A stretch of 64,000 bases of DNA from Maribacter zhoushanensis (GTDB lineage: Bacteria; Bacteroidota; Bacteroidia; Flavobacteriales; Flavobacteriaceae), in NCBI RefSeq assembly GCF_029350975.1, contig NZ_JARKMR010000001.1, positions 682,001 to 746,000 of the forward strand, written 5' to 3'. Both the position numbers and the translations under genes were made by a program. Below are positions 36,752-45,963 of the stretch, piece by piece. Under the pieces are notes generated by a model. The model was not told the DNA's origin. It saw only the letters and a program-made list of their open reading frames with translations, and searched no databases. How positions within the stretch are numbered: the first letter of the stretch is position 1; every line of letters begins with the position of its first letter.

Positions 36752-37927
36752 TCAACTAGCCTTTGCTTCGTTTAAGTTTTTTTTGTCTTCGCGGTTAAAA
36801 TTGTTATTCGCAATTGTAATTTGAGAATCGTCAGTTATTATTTTTTGACCGCGATTTGTACTAATTGACTTTATAATATCCGGAGTAAAAGTGATTGCTA
36901 GAATTACTGTGCCAAGTCCAATTAATGTCAACGGATTTATAAAGTAGTCACTAAAAGAAAAGATACCAATAATTAACAATGTAGAAAAAGGCAGCGAACA
37001 TGCCAAAATATTTAATCCGAAGTTGACATCAAAAGTTGGTTTTGGGTGCTCGTCTTTATCTTCCATTGATTGTATGGCGCTCATGTGGGCAAAAGGCCAG
37101 AAGCTACAGGCACTTTGTGGAAATACGACCAATAGTAGAATCATAGCCGGTGTTAATCCCGGTAAAATAAAAGCAAAAACTCCGCTAAGTAAAAATGCTA
37201 GACCACTTCTACGTAAAAGCATGGACAAGATTAGTTTAAACTCCCCCGAATTTATTCTAACTGCCATACCTATAAATAGTAGAACTAATGGGGTCATTAA
37301 GCTTTTTATACTTAACGCAGTGTTTTGAAAAAAAGAAGGAAGAGAAGAAAGGTTCAATCCAAAACCTAGCATAACCAAGCCCACTACAATGACCATATTT
37401 ATAGGCTCATTAATCAATGATACTAGTAGACCTTTTAGTTTGCTTTTAGATGATTCTTTTTTCTCTGTAATTGAATTTTTTCGATACCAATGCATGGCTA
37501 ACATGTACAGTAGTATCAAAACAAATATTTTATTTCCAATATCTGCAAGTGCAGCCAGTGCCAAGGTATCATCACCTAAGTAAGCTACAATAAATGGAAA
37601 ACATGATAGACCAGGTGCAGTAGATGGCAATAGCATCATCAAGGTCCGTTTTTTACTATTCTCTTCATTGGGTAAAGATGCCGCTAAAAAATATTTACTA
37701 GCTAGCAGCATTAACAAATTGAAGGTCAAGGCCATTAATGGGTAGGCCAATAAAGTTCCGTTAAGTTCTATTTTTAGTAGTGCAACAAAGATTGTTGCAG
37801 GTAGGGCAACACTTAATATTAAGACTTTAACTCCTTTTAAATCTTGCTTGGCTACCTTCTTTTGTAGAAGTACACCAAGACCTATAATAAGTATTAATTC
37901 GAGGGTTTTTTGTAGTGCAAAATTCAT
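36752..37927 (-). CDS. AEC-type (auxin efflux carrier family) permease
   Basis: 391 residues, strongly hydrophobic, about ten membrane segments (LELILIIGLGVLLQ, VLILSVALPATIFVALL, LALAALADIGNKIFVLILL, INMVIVVGLVMLGFGL, LAFLLSGVFAFILPGL). A broken-helix proline after the first segments (SVALPATIF) and the two-fold five-helix layout suggest the AEC/bile-acid transporter superfamily. The C-terminus is polar. It is last in a run of four minus-strand genes and follows a long hairpin at 37970-38036. The substrate is not readable; neighbours suggest an amino acid or derived organic acid (inference). Confidence 0.7.
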   Translation of the reverse strand: MNFALQKTLELILIIGLGVLLQKKVAKQDLKGVKVLILSVALPATIFVALLKIELNGTLLAYPLMALTFNLLMLLASKYFLAASLPNEENSKKRTLMMLLPSTAPGLSCFPFIVAYLGDDTLALAALADIGNKIFVLILLYMLAMHWYRKNSITEKKESSKSKLKGLLVSLINEPINMVIVVGLVMLGFGLNLSSLPSFFQNTALSIKSLMTPLVLLFIGMAVRINSGEFKLILSMLLRRSGLAFLLSGVFAFILPGLTPAMILLLVVFPQSACSFWPFAHMSAIQSMEDKDEHPKPTFDVNFGLNILACSLPFSTLLIIGIFSFSDYFINPLTLIGLGTVILAITFTPDIIKSISTNRGQKIITDDSQITIANNNFNREDKKNLNEAKAS

Positions 37928-37969
37928 TTTTAGAGTGTTTTGGATTAAGTATTAAGATGAATTATGAAT

Positions 37970-38036
37970 AGTCCTTAGGAGTTGAATTTAGATCGTTGTT
38001 GTCAAGGCAATTATCTGCATATTCAACTCCTGGACT
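37970..38036 (-). promoter_or_regulatory. Long hairpin before the AEC permease gene
   Basis: AGTCC-TT-AGGAGTTGAAT at 37970-37987 pairs with ATTCAACTCCT-GGACT at 38021-38036: 16 base pairs with one 2-nt bulge and a 33-nt loop. It lies between the aminotransferase stop (38046) and the permease ATG (37927). It has no T-run on the minus strand, so it is not an ordinary intrinsic terminator. It may be an RNA-processing or stability element that sets different expression of the two genes, or an operator. Confidence 0.5.
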
Positions 38037-38045
38037 AATTCAAAC

Positions 38046-39236
38046 TTAAACTAGCACTTTTTCAAGGGCAGTTGTAAACAGCTTCATTTCATCCATAGTA
38101 CCCATACTTACTCGGCACCAGTTTTTTCCGTAGATTTCAAAAGCTCTTACACCAACACCTTCGGCGGTCATTTTTTCTAAGAAAGGTTTACCGTCCATTT
38201 CTATTGGGAATATGATAAAACTTGTAGAAGAAGGCACATATTCGAACCCTAAACGATCAAGGTTTTCATACACATATTCCCTACATTCTTTATTCAATTT
38301 TCTAGATTTATCTTTGAAAGCAATATCTTCCATACTTGCCATTGCAGCATATACAGATGGTAAGGATATACCCATACCACCACGTGTAATTTTTTGTATG
38401 ATGTCTAAAGTTTCCGGTTGTGCAATTACATAACCAACACGTAAGCCTGCCATACCTTGTATTTTAGAGAAAGTACGCGCAATGATTACATTTTTACCTT
38501 CGTTGATAAGTGATACCATACTCTTTTTAGCAGCATCGTCTAAAAAGCCTAAATATGCCTCATCAACAAAAATTGGTGTCTTTTCAGATACTCGAGAACA
38601 AAAATCGATTAGTTCTGCGTGATCCGTCATACTACCTGTAGGGTTGTTCGGGTTACAGATGTATACCAATTTGGTATCTTCATCTATAGCCGCTTCCATT
38701 GCCGCTAAATCGTGAGACCAGTCTTTCTTTAGTGGAATTGGTTTCCAAGTAGCACCGGTAGCTTGAGCTACTTTGATCAAAGACATGTATGCAGGATCTG
38801 CAGAAACAATGTTTCCTCCGTTTTGGAAGAATACCATTGCCGTTTTTTCCAATAAATCAGAGGATCCTGGACCCATCATAATATTCTCTTGCTTAACACC
38901 TTCTTCTACAGCAATTTTATCCATTAATTGATACAGCTCTTTCCAAGCATATCGGTTTCCTTTTGGTGCATATTCCTGCATTGCAGAAACAGCCATTGGT
39001 GATGGACCATAAGGATTTTCGTTTGCATTCAATTTTGCTGCAAGCGCTAAAGGTTCTGTTGGTGCATATGGTAAATACTCTTTAAAAAACGGAGTGTACG
39101 GTATGTTTCCTTTTGCATCTAATGCAATAGGTTGAGAGGGAAAAGCACCATAGGTCAAATAAGGTGCTGCCATTACACCTGCCGCCGTGAGTACGCCTTT
39201 CTTAAGCCAATCTCTTCTGTTTACATTTGTTTTCAT
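38046..39236 (-). CDS. Class I/II aminotransferase (HisC-like) with Tat signal
   Basis: 396 residues. The first ~30 (NRRDWLKKGVLTAAGVMAAPYL, R7 R8) form a twin-arginine signal. The rest is a fold-type I PLP enzyme of the histidinol-phosphate aminotransferase group: LNANENPYGPSP, the substrate loop MGPGSSDLLEKTA, CNPNNPTGS, FVDEAYLGFLD, and the PLP-binding Lys258 in RTFSKIQGMAGLRVGY. A Tat-exported transaminase implies amino-group transfer outside the cytosol, so it is unlikely to serve histidine biosynthesis. It lies 27 bp after the lipoprotein gene in the TonB receptor operon. Confidence 0.88.
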   Translation of the reverse strand: MKTNVNRRDWLKKGVLTAAGVMAAPYLTYGAFPSQPIALDAKGNIPYTPFFKEYLPYAPTEPLALAAKLNANENPYGPSPMAVSAMQEYAPKGNRYAWKELYQLMDKIAVEEGVKQENIMMGPGSSDLLEKTAMVFFQNGGNIVSADPAYMSLIKVAQATGATWKPIPLKKDWSHDLAAMEAAIDEDTKLVYICNPNNPTGSMTDHAELIDFCSRVSEKTPIFVDEAYLGFLDDAAKKSMVSLINEGKNVIIARTFSKIQGMAGLRVGYVIAQPETLDIIQKITRGGMGISLPSVYAAMASMEDIAFKDKSRKLNKECREYVYENLDRLGFEYVPSSTSFIIFPIEMDGKPFLEKMTAEGVGVRAFEIYGKNWCRVSMGTMDEMKLFTTALEKVLV

Positions 39237-39263
39237 AATGTGCTATGTTTAAGTTAAAAGTTT

Positions 39264-39767
39264 CTAGTTTGTTTCTACAGGGTCGGCATTGGCGCCAATA
39301 TTCCCCTCGGCCACTACAGTACTGTCATCTGGACTTAAAGAAATACTTACGTGTGCATCCATTGATTCAATTGAATCGTAGAACGAGGTGTCAGAAATAA
39401 GGAAAAACTTATTTGCTGCCAATTCTCCGGTTGATCCATCTACATCATCTAACGAAACTGATACCGAAGTTCCAACGCCAACGGCTCCATCAATAAGTAC
39501 TGCTGGGTGTAAAGTATCTTCAATAGTATTGTAAAGTGATATTTGTACCAAGGTTTGCTCCAAGTCAGTTTTCCAGAATACGATTCTTCCAAAAACATTG
39601 GATCCCATTGGGTCTGTAGAATCTATGGTATAGGCTGTAAAAGTGTCTAAGGTGCCACCACCTTCGGCTACCTCTTGAGCTGAATCTAGCCGTTCTAAAT
39701 CGCACGACCCAAATGTTATTAAGATTATAGTTAATACACTTAACTTTTTTATATATGTCTTTATCAT
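39264..39767 (-). CDS. Small lipoprotein of unknown function
   Basis: 167 residues with a lipoprotein signal (VLTIILITFGSCDLERL; lipobox Cys23). The mature part is an acidic beta-rich domain (FTAYTIDSTDPMGSNVFGRIVFW, TLVQISLYNTIEDTLHPA) that might resemble CHRD-like folds, but I do not recognise a family with certainty. It sits between the TonB-dependent receptor (28 bp upstream) and the aminotransferase (27 bp downstream), so it is probably the surface or periplasmic lipoprotein companion of the receptor. Confidence 0.75.
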   Translation of the reverse strand: MIKTYIKKLSVLTIILITFGSCDLERLDSAQEVAEGGGTLDTFTAYTIDSTDPMGSNVFGRIVFWKTDLEQTLVQISLYNTIEDTLHPAVLIDGAVGVGTSVSVSLDDVDGSTGELAANKFFLISDTSFYDSIESMDAHVSISLSPDDSTVVAEGNIGANADPVETN

Positions 39768-39795
39768 TTTCTTAATTTTTAATATTAAACATCAA

Positions 39796-42756
39796 TTAGA
39801 AGCTTAGTGTAGCCCTTACTGAATAAAAAGCCCCTAGAGATCCTTGTTGTGCATTACCGTATAGGTAAAAACCTCTTTCTTCTGATCGGTATAAATCGGG
39901 ATAATTATTGAAAATATTTTGTCCGGTAAGGGTAAAGGCCAAGTTCTCAGATGCCTTATATGTAATTCCTAAATCAGAGGTAACCTGAGCAGAAAATGTT
40001 TGATCAGAATAACCCTGTTCTCCAACATTTGGAAAGTTTGCATCGGTCAAAGTGCCAATTCCGTCATCTATTCTGGCGATTTCCCCAAAATAGTTACCTC
40101 TTAACATTCCAGACCATTTTCCTATGCTGTAGGTTGCGGAAGCAATAAATTGCGTATTTGGAACACCTTGCTCATAGGCACCTATTACGGCACGGTCAAT
40201 ATAAAGATCTTCAAGTTCTTGATCGGTCAAATCCGTATTCAAGTCGGGAACGTTTGCACCTTCAAAGGTTCTGTCTGATAGCAATCCGGATACGTTTAGA
40301 TTCAACATTCCTTCACCAACTTTTTCACTATAGTTAGCTACTATTTCTATACCTTTTGTACTAATATCACCACCGTTGATTCTAAAACTTGCCAAACCAG
40401 CACCTATAAGTGGTTCTAAAGCTGGGGCATCATCTGCGCTGAAGTTTCCAGTACTGAACAAGCGGTCTTTAATATCGATTTGAAAGGCATCAATACTAAG
40501 GTCTAACTTATTAAAAAGTTTTGCTGTAATACCTAAACCAATGTTGGTTGATCTTTCTTCCTGTAATTGTTGAATACCAATAGTTTTTGCGACCTGACTG
40601 CTATTTGGGTAAAGTGTTCCGTCAAACGGTTCTAGATCTACAAAAAAGGTAAACGTATGTGAGTAATTCAATTCTTGTAATGATGGTGCTCTAAAGCCAT
40701 TACTTATCGATCCTCTAACTGATAAATTATCTGTAATAGAATAACGAGTAGCAAATTTTCCGGTAAAAACCCCGCCAAAATCTGAGTATTGTTCTGTACG
40801 TAACGCACCACTAACAAACCATTTGTCTGTAACATCTAATTCTAAGTCTAAATAAAGTCCAGTAACAGAGCGAAACTCATTTGCCTCGTTCTCAGGGGCA
40901 AAACCTCTAAAACATTGACAATTTGGACTGTATTGTAGTACAGGATAAGAGCTCACACCGCCATAAGGTAGTACAAGAGCATCTCCATTAGCATCAACAA
41001 TTGGACTGCCGTCCAAACCTTCTAAAGGAAAACCATCTGGTCCAATAAGTTGTTGATTGTCTTCTGTTGCGGTAATAACACCTGCATCGCCTGCAGCGTA
41101 ACTTTCTTCTTGTCCTCTTTCTATAATATAGTTTTCAATTCTAAATTCTCCTCCAATAGCTATGTTAAGGCCAGATAAGAAATCTGGATAGTATCTAGAA
41201 AGGTCAAAATTGGTTGTGTTCTGTGTAAATTTGTGCGTACCCAAATCCATTTCTGTTGGTGAAGCGGATTGTAAACTGGCGTTAAACGTATTAAATTGTC
41301 CAAGTCTTTGAGTATTGGTGCCAAAGGTATTGCTAAAATCAAAGTCCCATTCACCAACTTTTCCTTTAATACCACCTGTAAAAGCCAAATTGGTTTGGTC
41401 ATTAGTCATTTGTGGTCTAAAACCGTTAGGATATAGGTCATAATTGAAACGATCGGTTTGTGCTGATCTTCTATAAAAACATCCAAATAGTTGACCGGAT
41501 TTATACCCGAAATCACCAAAGGAATAAAAGCTGCTTTCAGATGTTTCGGAAAGTGGTATTTCTAAATCATAAGAAACTACACCCAATACACTCGGTGATA
41601 AACCTGCAAAGGTGGATATGTCTCTCGCAGTAAGGCCACGTGCGGCAAGTAGACCCGCATCTGTCTGTAATTCTGCGGCAAGTGCAGCATCTCCAGCTGT
41701 TTGTGCTGCCAATAATTCTGGATTGGTTATTATAGGGTTACCCTGTGCATCTGTTCGTTCGTTATTTAAATAAGAGTCGCCATAAGGTGTAGCGCCGCTA
41801 ATGTTTGGGCGAATTGCGGCTTCATTTTGACGATAGGTTCCTGCAACGTTAAGATATCCTCCGTTTTCAAAAGAGGTTCCGTAATTGATTCCAAGTTGAT
41901 GTGTTATGCCATCTACTCCGTCCGTATCGTTAAGCAAATCTTGGTCAGATTCACTGATATTGGAATCACTGATATCTGGATTGGAATTGGTATAAAAACC
42001 AGCAGTGTAGTTTGCTGTGAATTTGTCTGTACCTTTTCTGGTAACTATATTGATTACCCCTGCAATAGCGTCAGAACCATATTGTGCTGAGGCACCGTCC
42101 CGTAGAACTTCCACACGGTCTATAGCATCCAAGGAAATGAAATCCATATCAACTGAATTTGCAGATCCCCCCGTTGCGGAACTTATCAACTGTGCTCCAC
42201 TATGGCGTCTTTTACCATTTACTAAAACCAATAATTGATTGGGACCCAAGCCTCTTAAAGAAGGAGGTGTAACCGAAGCACTAAGGTCGCCACCCTGTGA
42301 TCTAACGGCGGTAAACGATGGTGCGGAAGCAACAAGTAATTGACCAACATCCAATTGTGGCATGTTAATGGCTTGTTTGCTCACGCTTATAACATCTACA
42401 GGAGCTGCGGTCTGTAATTTTGTTCTTGCTTGTCCTCTAGAACCTACAACAACTGTTTCTGTTAATTGTTCTGCAGATTCTTCAAGAATAGCATTAATTG
42501 TAGTTTTACTATTTACTGGTATTTCTAATTTTGCATACCCTATAAAAGAATATACAAGTATGGCATCGCTAGATGCCGTGATGGAGTAGAGACCATCAAA
42601 ATCTGTAATGACCCCTTTAGTGGTTCCTTTGACCATTACGTTTACACCGGGTAAAGGTCCTTGTGTGTCAGAGACTTTACCGTTAATGGTGATTTCTTGT
42701 GCTTGTACCAACATAGTGAATAAGGACAAGACAGTTAAAAATAGAATTTTCTTCAT
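39796..42756 (-). CDS. TonB-dependent outer-membrane receptor
   Basis: About 986 residues from the ATG at 42756 (an ATG two codons upstream is the alternative). A signal peptide ends at VQAQE. Residues ~23-100 are a carboxypeptidase-like regulatory domain (INGKVSDTQGPLPGVNVMVKG). The plug domain follows (TAAPVDVISVSKQ, PSLRGLGPNQLLVLVNGKRRH, SVDMDFISLDAIDRVEVLRDG) and then a long beta-barrel ending in aromatic FYSVRATLSF. No SusD gene accompanies it, so it is not a typical glycan SusCD pair. It heads an operon with a lipoprotein, an exported aminotransferase and a permease, with a divergent Lrp regulator. This suggests uptake of an amino-acid-like or peptide ligand (inference). Confidence 0.94.
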   Translation of the reverse strand: MKKILFLTVLSLFTMLVQAQEITINGKVSDTQGPLPGVNVMVKGTTKGVITDFDGLYSITASSDAILVYSFIGYAKLEIPVNSKTTINAILEESAEQLTETVVVGSRGQARTKLQTAAPVDVISVSKQAINMPQLDVGQLLVASAPSFTAVRSQGGDLSASVTPPSLRGLGPNQLLVLVNGKRRHSGAQLISSATGGSANSVDMDFISLDAIDRVEVLRDGASAQYGSDAIAGVINIVTRKGTDKFTANYTAGFYTNSNPDISDSNISESDQDLLNDTDGVDGITHQLGINYGTSFENGGYLNVAGTYRQNEAAIRPNISGATPYGDSYLNNERTDAQGNPIITNPELLAAQTAGDAALAAELQTDAGLLAARGLTARDISTFAGLSPSVLGVVSYDLEIPLSETSESSFYSFGDFGYKSGQLFGCFYRRSAQTDRFNYDLYPNGFRPQMTNDQTNLAFTGGIKGKVGEWDFDFSNTFGTNTQRLGQFNTFNASLQSASPTEMDLGTHKFTQNTTNFDLSRYYPDFLSGLNIAIGGEFRIENYIIERGQEESYAAGDAGVITATEDNQQLIGPDGFPLEGLDGSPIVDANGDALVLPYGGVSSYPVLQYSPNCQCFRGFAPENEANEFRSVTGLYLDLELDVTDKWFVSGALRTEQYSDFGGVFTGKFATRYSITDNLSVRGSISNGFRAPSLQELNYSHTFTFFVDLEPFDGTLYPNSSQVAKTIGIQQLQEERSTNIGLGITAKLFNKLDLSIDAFQIDIKDRLFSTGNFSADDAPALEPLIGAGLASFRINGGDISTKGIEIVANYSEKVGEGMLNLNVSGLLSDRTFEGANVPDLNTDLTDQELEDLYIDRAVIGAYEQGVPNTQFIASATYSIGKWSGMLRGNYFGEIARIDDGIGTLTDANFPNVGEQGYSDQTFSAQVTSDLGITYKASENLAFTLTGQNIFNNYPDLYRSEERGFYLYGNAQQGSLGAFYSVRATLSF

Positions 42757-42762
42757 AATCAT

Positions 42763-43291
42763 GTGAGTTTAGTTGTTTCTCAATGATGTATTTACCTAAC
42801 TAGTTATCCTTTGGTTTAGAAGGACAACTATAGGGGGAATACATTATGCGTAAAAGAAAAGTTCCGGACACTTTACAGGTCATATAATCATGTTATTAAG
42901 TGATAGTATGACTTGAACAATATTATAAATTGTTCTACGGATAAAAAAATACACTATTTTTTTAAGTGCCTGCTTTTTAAAGTATTATGAAGGATAATAT
43001 TGAATTATTGATAGTTTTTTCAGTAAAAATTATCAATAATTTAGATTTTTTAAAATTTGAAAATGAAAATGTAACAATATGATATTACGAGCTAAAAAAG
43101 TGCTTTTTATGTAATTAATAATTTGATTAGGAGAAAATCAATAATAACGTATTAATTGGCTATTTTATTGTCATATTTAAACTAAAAATTAGATAAGTAT
43201 AAATTAAATTTGTTAAAAAGGGTCAAATACCTACAATTGTTCAATAAATATTCAGCTTTTATTGAAATAGCCATTTAAACCAACTATACAG
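42763..43291. other. Long AT-rich divergent intergenic region (TonB receptor / Lrp regulator)
   Basis: About 530 bp without a credible gene. It contains a perfect 11-bp inverted repeat, AATTATTGATA at 43003-43013 and TATCAATAATT at 43031-43041, and a TAAATTTG box at 43205-43212 that may belong to the Lrp promoter. The length and AT content suit a divergent control region bound by an Lrp-type regulator. No structured RNA was recognised. Confidence 0.55.
43003..43041. promoter_or_regulatory. Inverted repeat, candidate Lrp-type operator
   Basis: Two perfect 11-bp arms (AATTATTGATA / TATCAATAATT) separated by 17 bp, roughly 250 bp from each flanking start codon. The AT-rich dyad is compatible with Lrp/AsnC binding; the assignment rests on position next to the divergent lrp-like gene. 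Confidence 0.4.
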
Positions 43292-43765
43292 ATGAGAAAC
43301 AAATTAGACCAAGTTGATTTCAATATTTTAAACATTTTAGCAGAAAATGCACAGACCCCCTATACAGATGTAGCGAAGAAATTGATCGTTTCTCCTGGTA
43401 CAGTTCATATGCGAATGCGAAAAATGAGGGAAATGGGTTTGATCACAGGAGCAACCCTTAGTTTAGACTATGCAAAGATGGGGTGGAAGATGACTATTTT
43501 TTTAGGTATTTTCTTAAGTGAAATTAGCCTATTTAAAAAGGTAATGGCACGGTTGAATGAGATTGAGGAAGTGGTCAAAATACACCACGTAACCGGAAAA
43601 TACGATGTTTTTATAAAGATGCATGCAAGAGATAGTTTTCACTACAAACAAGTATATCAAGATGAAATTCTTAGTATTTCTGGTATACGCGGTATAGAAT
43701 CTTTTATTTCTATTGAAGAGAACTTAGAACGCCACATTCAATTCGTAGAAGTAGAAGAAGATTAA
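43292..43765 (+). CDS. Lrp/AsnC family transcriptional regulator
   Basis: 157 residues. N-terminal helix-turn-helix (QVDFNILNILAENAQTPYTDVAKKL, SPGTVHMRMRKMREMGLI) and a C-terminal RAM ligand-binding domain (FLGIFLSEISLFKKVMARL, VVKIHHVTGKYDVFIKM). Lrp-family proteins sense amino acids and form octamers. It is divergent from the TonB receptor operon across a 530-bp region and converges with the Gfo/Idh/MocA gene, whose stop is the next base. It most likely controls the receptor operon and itself. Confidence 0.93.
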   Translation: MRNKLDQVDFNILNILAENAQTPYTDVAKKLIVSPGTVHMRMRKMREMGLITGATLSLDYAKMGWKMTIFLGIFLSEISLFKKVMARLNEIEEVVKIHHVTGKYDVFIKMHARDSFHYKQVYQDEILSISGIRGIESFISIEENLERHIQFVEVEED

Positions 43766-45157
43766 TTACATTAGTTTCATTTCTTTTGGATTCCAATGAA
43801 CCGGCTGTTTTCTTGAATAGCTTTCGTTTGCCAAAAGAGCCGCACCTGCTGCTCTTAATCCAAATTTTGGGTCTTGAATTACTTTTTCGTTGTTTCTAAT
43901 GCTGTTGAAAAAGTTATAGAAATGATCATAGTGCGCTCCTTTATAATCTCTTGGTGCTTGCCAAGTAGTTGATCCCGTAGCTAAACTACTGGCTCTAGTA
44001 TTTAATTCTTTTGACGCGTATTCTTTTCTAATCTGCGCTTGCATATCTTCTGTAAATGATATCATAGAGTATCCGCTAGGTTCCATACTTAATTTAGAAC
44101 GGTTTACGGTAACCGAATTTTGGCCTACTTCCATTTCTCCTTCAGTACCTATTAATTTAAATCCGCCACCACCGCCACTACCAGCAATGAAATTAATGCG
44201 AAATGCGGCATTAAAAGGTGCGTGTGTTTCGGTCTTTGGATAATCATATAGTGTTATAGAAACATCTGGTACGTCTCTACCATCTTTCCAATAACGCAGT
44301 CCACCTGTTGCCAAAGCTCTATTAGGTCCGTCTGAGCTAATGACATAATTTAAAGTTGAAAATGCATGAACAAATAAATCGCCGGCAACACCGGTTCCAT
44401 AATCTTTATAGTTTCTCCATCTAAAAAATCTATTGTTATCATAAGGTACTTTTGGAGCCTTGCCCAAGAATGTATCAAAATCTACGGTTTTTTCACTAGC
44501 ATCGGTTGGTACAGGATATTGCCAAGCGCCTTCTGCAGAATAACGGTCATTATACATATCTAACATAACAATATCACCAATAGCACCATCTTCATAAAGT
44601 TCCTTTGCTTTTTCATTACCAAGGGATGCCATACCCTGACTACCAATTTGACAGATTTTGCCAGAAGCTTGTTGTGCTTTTATGATTTCTTGTCCCTCAT
44701 TGAAATTTTGGACCATTGGTTTTTCGCAATACACATGCTTGCCTGCTTTTAGAGCGGCAACGGTTATCGTTTGGTGCCAGTGATCGGAAGTAGCAATTAA
44801 AACAGCATCAATATCTTTTCTGTTTAAAATTTCGCGGTAATCTCTTGTTAGAAAAATATCATTGCCCCAGAGTTCTTTAGCGCGTTCTAATCTACCGGTA
44901 TATAGATCACATGCGGCAACGATTTTTACACCCGTTACCTGTAGGGCTGCTTGCGTATCATAAATACCTTGTATGCCCGTGCCTATTAAGGCAATGTTTA
45001 TTTGTTCATTTACTCCAAATTCCTTTGTAGAATATATTCTTTGTAAAAGTTGAGGCTGATTTGTAGTTGCCGATATTATAAATGGTGCAGTACTTAATGC
45101 GGCTGAGGTTAGCGAAGCCCGTTTTATAAACGACCTTCTTGAATTTTTTTGACTCAT
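43766..45157 (-). CDS. Gfo/Idh/MocA family oxidoreductase with Tat signal
   Basis: 463 residues. NSRRSFIKRASLTSAALS is a twin-arginine signal. The NAD(P)-binding Rossmann fold (NIALIGTGIQGIYDTQAAL, IVAACDLYTGRL) is followed by the family motif GKHVYCEKPM with the catalytic-type Lys, and a C-terminal alpha/beta domain (GTGVAGDLFVHAFSTLNYV). It probably oxidises or isomerises a sugar or cyclitol derivative outside the cytosol. It is transcribed towards the Lrp gene and its stop abuts that gene's stop. The leader has a (CAA)8 tract. Confidence 0.88.
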   Translation of the reverse strand: MSQKNSRRSFIKRASLTSAALSTAPFIISATTNQPQLLQRIYSTKEFGVNEQINIALIGTGIQGIYDTQAALQVTGVKIVAACDLYTGRLERAKELWGNDIFLTRDYREILNRKDIDAVLIATSDHWHQTITVAALKAGKHVYCEKPMVQNFNEGQEIIKAQQASGKICQIGSQGMASLGNEKAKELYEDGAIGDIVMLDMYNDRYSAEGAWQYPVPTDASEKTVDFDTFLGKAPKVPYDNNRFFRWRNYKDYGTGVAGDLFVHAFSTLNYVISSDGPNRALATGGLRYWKDGRDVPDVSITLYDYPKTETHAPFNAAFRINFIAGSGGGGGFKLIGTEGEMEVGQNSVTVNRSKLSMEPSGYSMISFTEDMQAQIRKEYASKELNTRASSLATGSTTWQAPRDYKGAHYDHFYNFFNSIRNNEKVIQDPKFGLRAAGAALLANESYSRKQPVHWNPKEMKLM

Positions 45158-45180
45158 GAGTTGTTATGCGTTGAAATTAG

Positions 45181-45204
45181 TTGTTGTTGTTGTTGTTGTT
45201 GTTG
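45181..45204. repeat. Trinucleotide tract (TTG)8, (CAA)8 on the coding strand
   Basis: Eight perfect TTG units, 24 bp upstream of the Gfo/Idh/MocA start codon. On the sense strand this is a CAA tract in the leader or promoter. Such tracts can change length by slippage. Confidence 0.9.
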
Positions 45205-45399
45205 TAAGCTATTAAAAATACCAAATAATTACGGGCTGTAGTGCATGCCAATACAGCATATTCTTAGTTTTTTATAAGTCTAGGCTAAGTGTTTTAGGGT
45301 CATTCACCTGAGTAATTGACCAATTGGCAACATTTATGATTTAAATGGCATTAAATTTTTCTAGAACAACGTAATTTTGCATTCGCTTAAAAAAGAGAT

Positions 45400-45858
45400 T
45401 TGTTGAAAGATATACTTATAGCCGCACTTTGGAGTATCTCCCCTTTAGGAGAGGCTAAAGTTGGTATTCCTTATGGTCTACTACAAGGTGGTAATATTTA
45501 TGTGGTATTCATTGTTTGTTTCTTGGCCAATGTTCTTGTTTTTCCTATAATGATGTTTTTTTTAAACACCGTTAATAGGTATTTACTTAGGTGGCATTTT
45601 TATAAAAAGAATGCATTGTTTGTTGCAAGAAGGGCAAAAACAGGTTCTGGAGATCAAATTAAGAAGTATGGTTTTTATGGACTCATATTTTTTGTAATGT
45701 TACCTGTGCCAGGTACTGGTGTTTATGCAGGTAGTATTGCTAGTTACTTATTTAAAATTGAAAGAAAGAAAGCCTTTTTGGCGAACACCATAGGTATATT
45801 TTTATCTTCTTTAATAGTTTGGGCAACTACTTTGTTGACCATGAAGGGAATGGCATAA
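45400..45858 (+). CDS. Small multidrug export (Sm_multidrug_ex) family membrane protein
   Basis: 152 residues, starting at one of two consecutive TTG codons. The opening LWSISPLGEAKVGIPYGLLQGG is the family signature and three or four membrane segments follow (NIYVVFIVCFLANVLVFPI, YGFYGLIFFVMLPVPGTGVY, TIGIFLSSLIVWATTLL). PLPGTG-like VPGTGVYAG is conserved. Despite the family name, transport function is poorly established. No operon partners. Confidence 0.83.
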   Translation: MLKDILIAALWSISPLGEAKVGIPYGLLQGGNIYVVFIVCFLANVLVFPIMMFFLNTVNRYLLRWHFYKKNALFVARRAKTGSGDQIKKYGFYGLIFFVMLPVPGTGVYAGSIASYLFKIERKKAFLANTIGIFLSSLIVWATTLLTMKGMA

Positions 45859-45963
45859 TTTTTAAAATCCAAGATTTTTTATCCATTTTTTTTGTGAATA
45901 ACTATAGCCAATTTTAATTTCATTAAAAGACTTACCCTTTTAAATTTGTAGCTTTTTGAAGCT

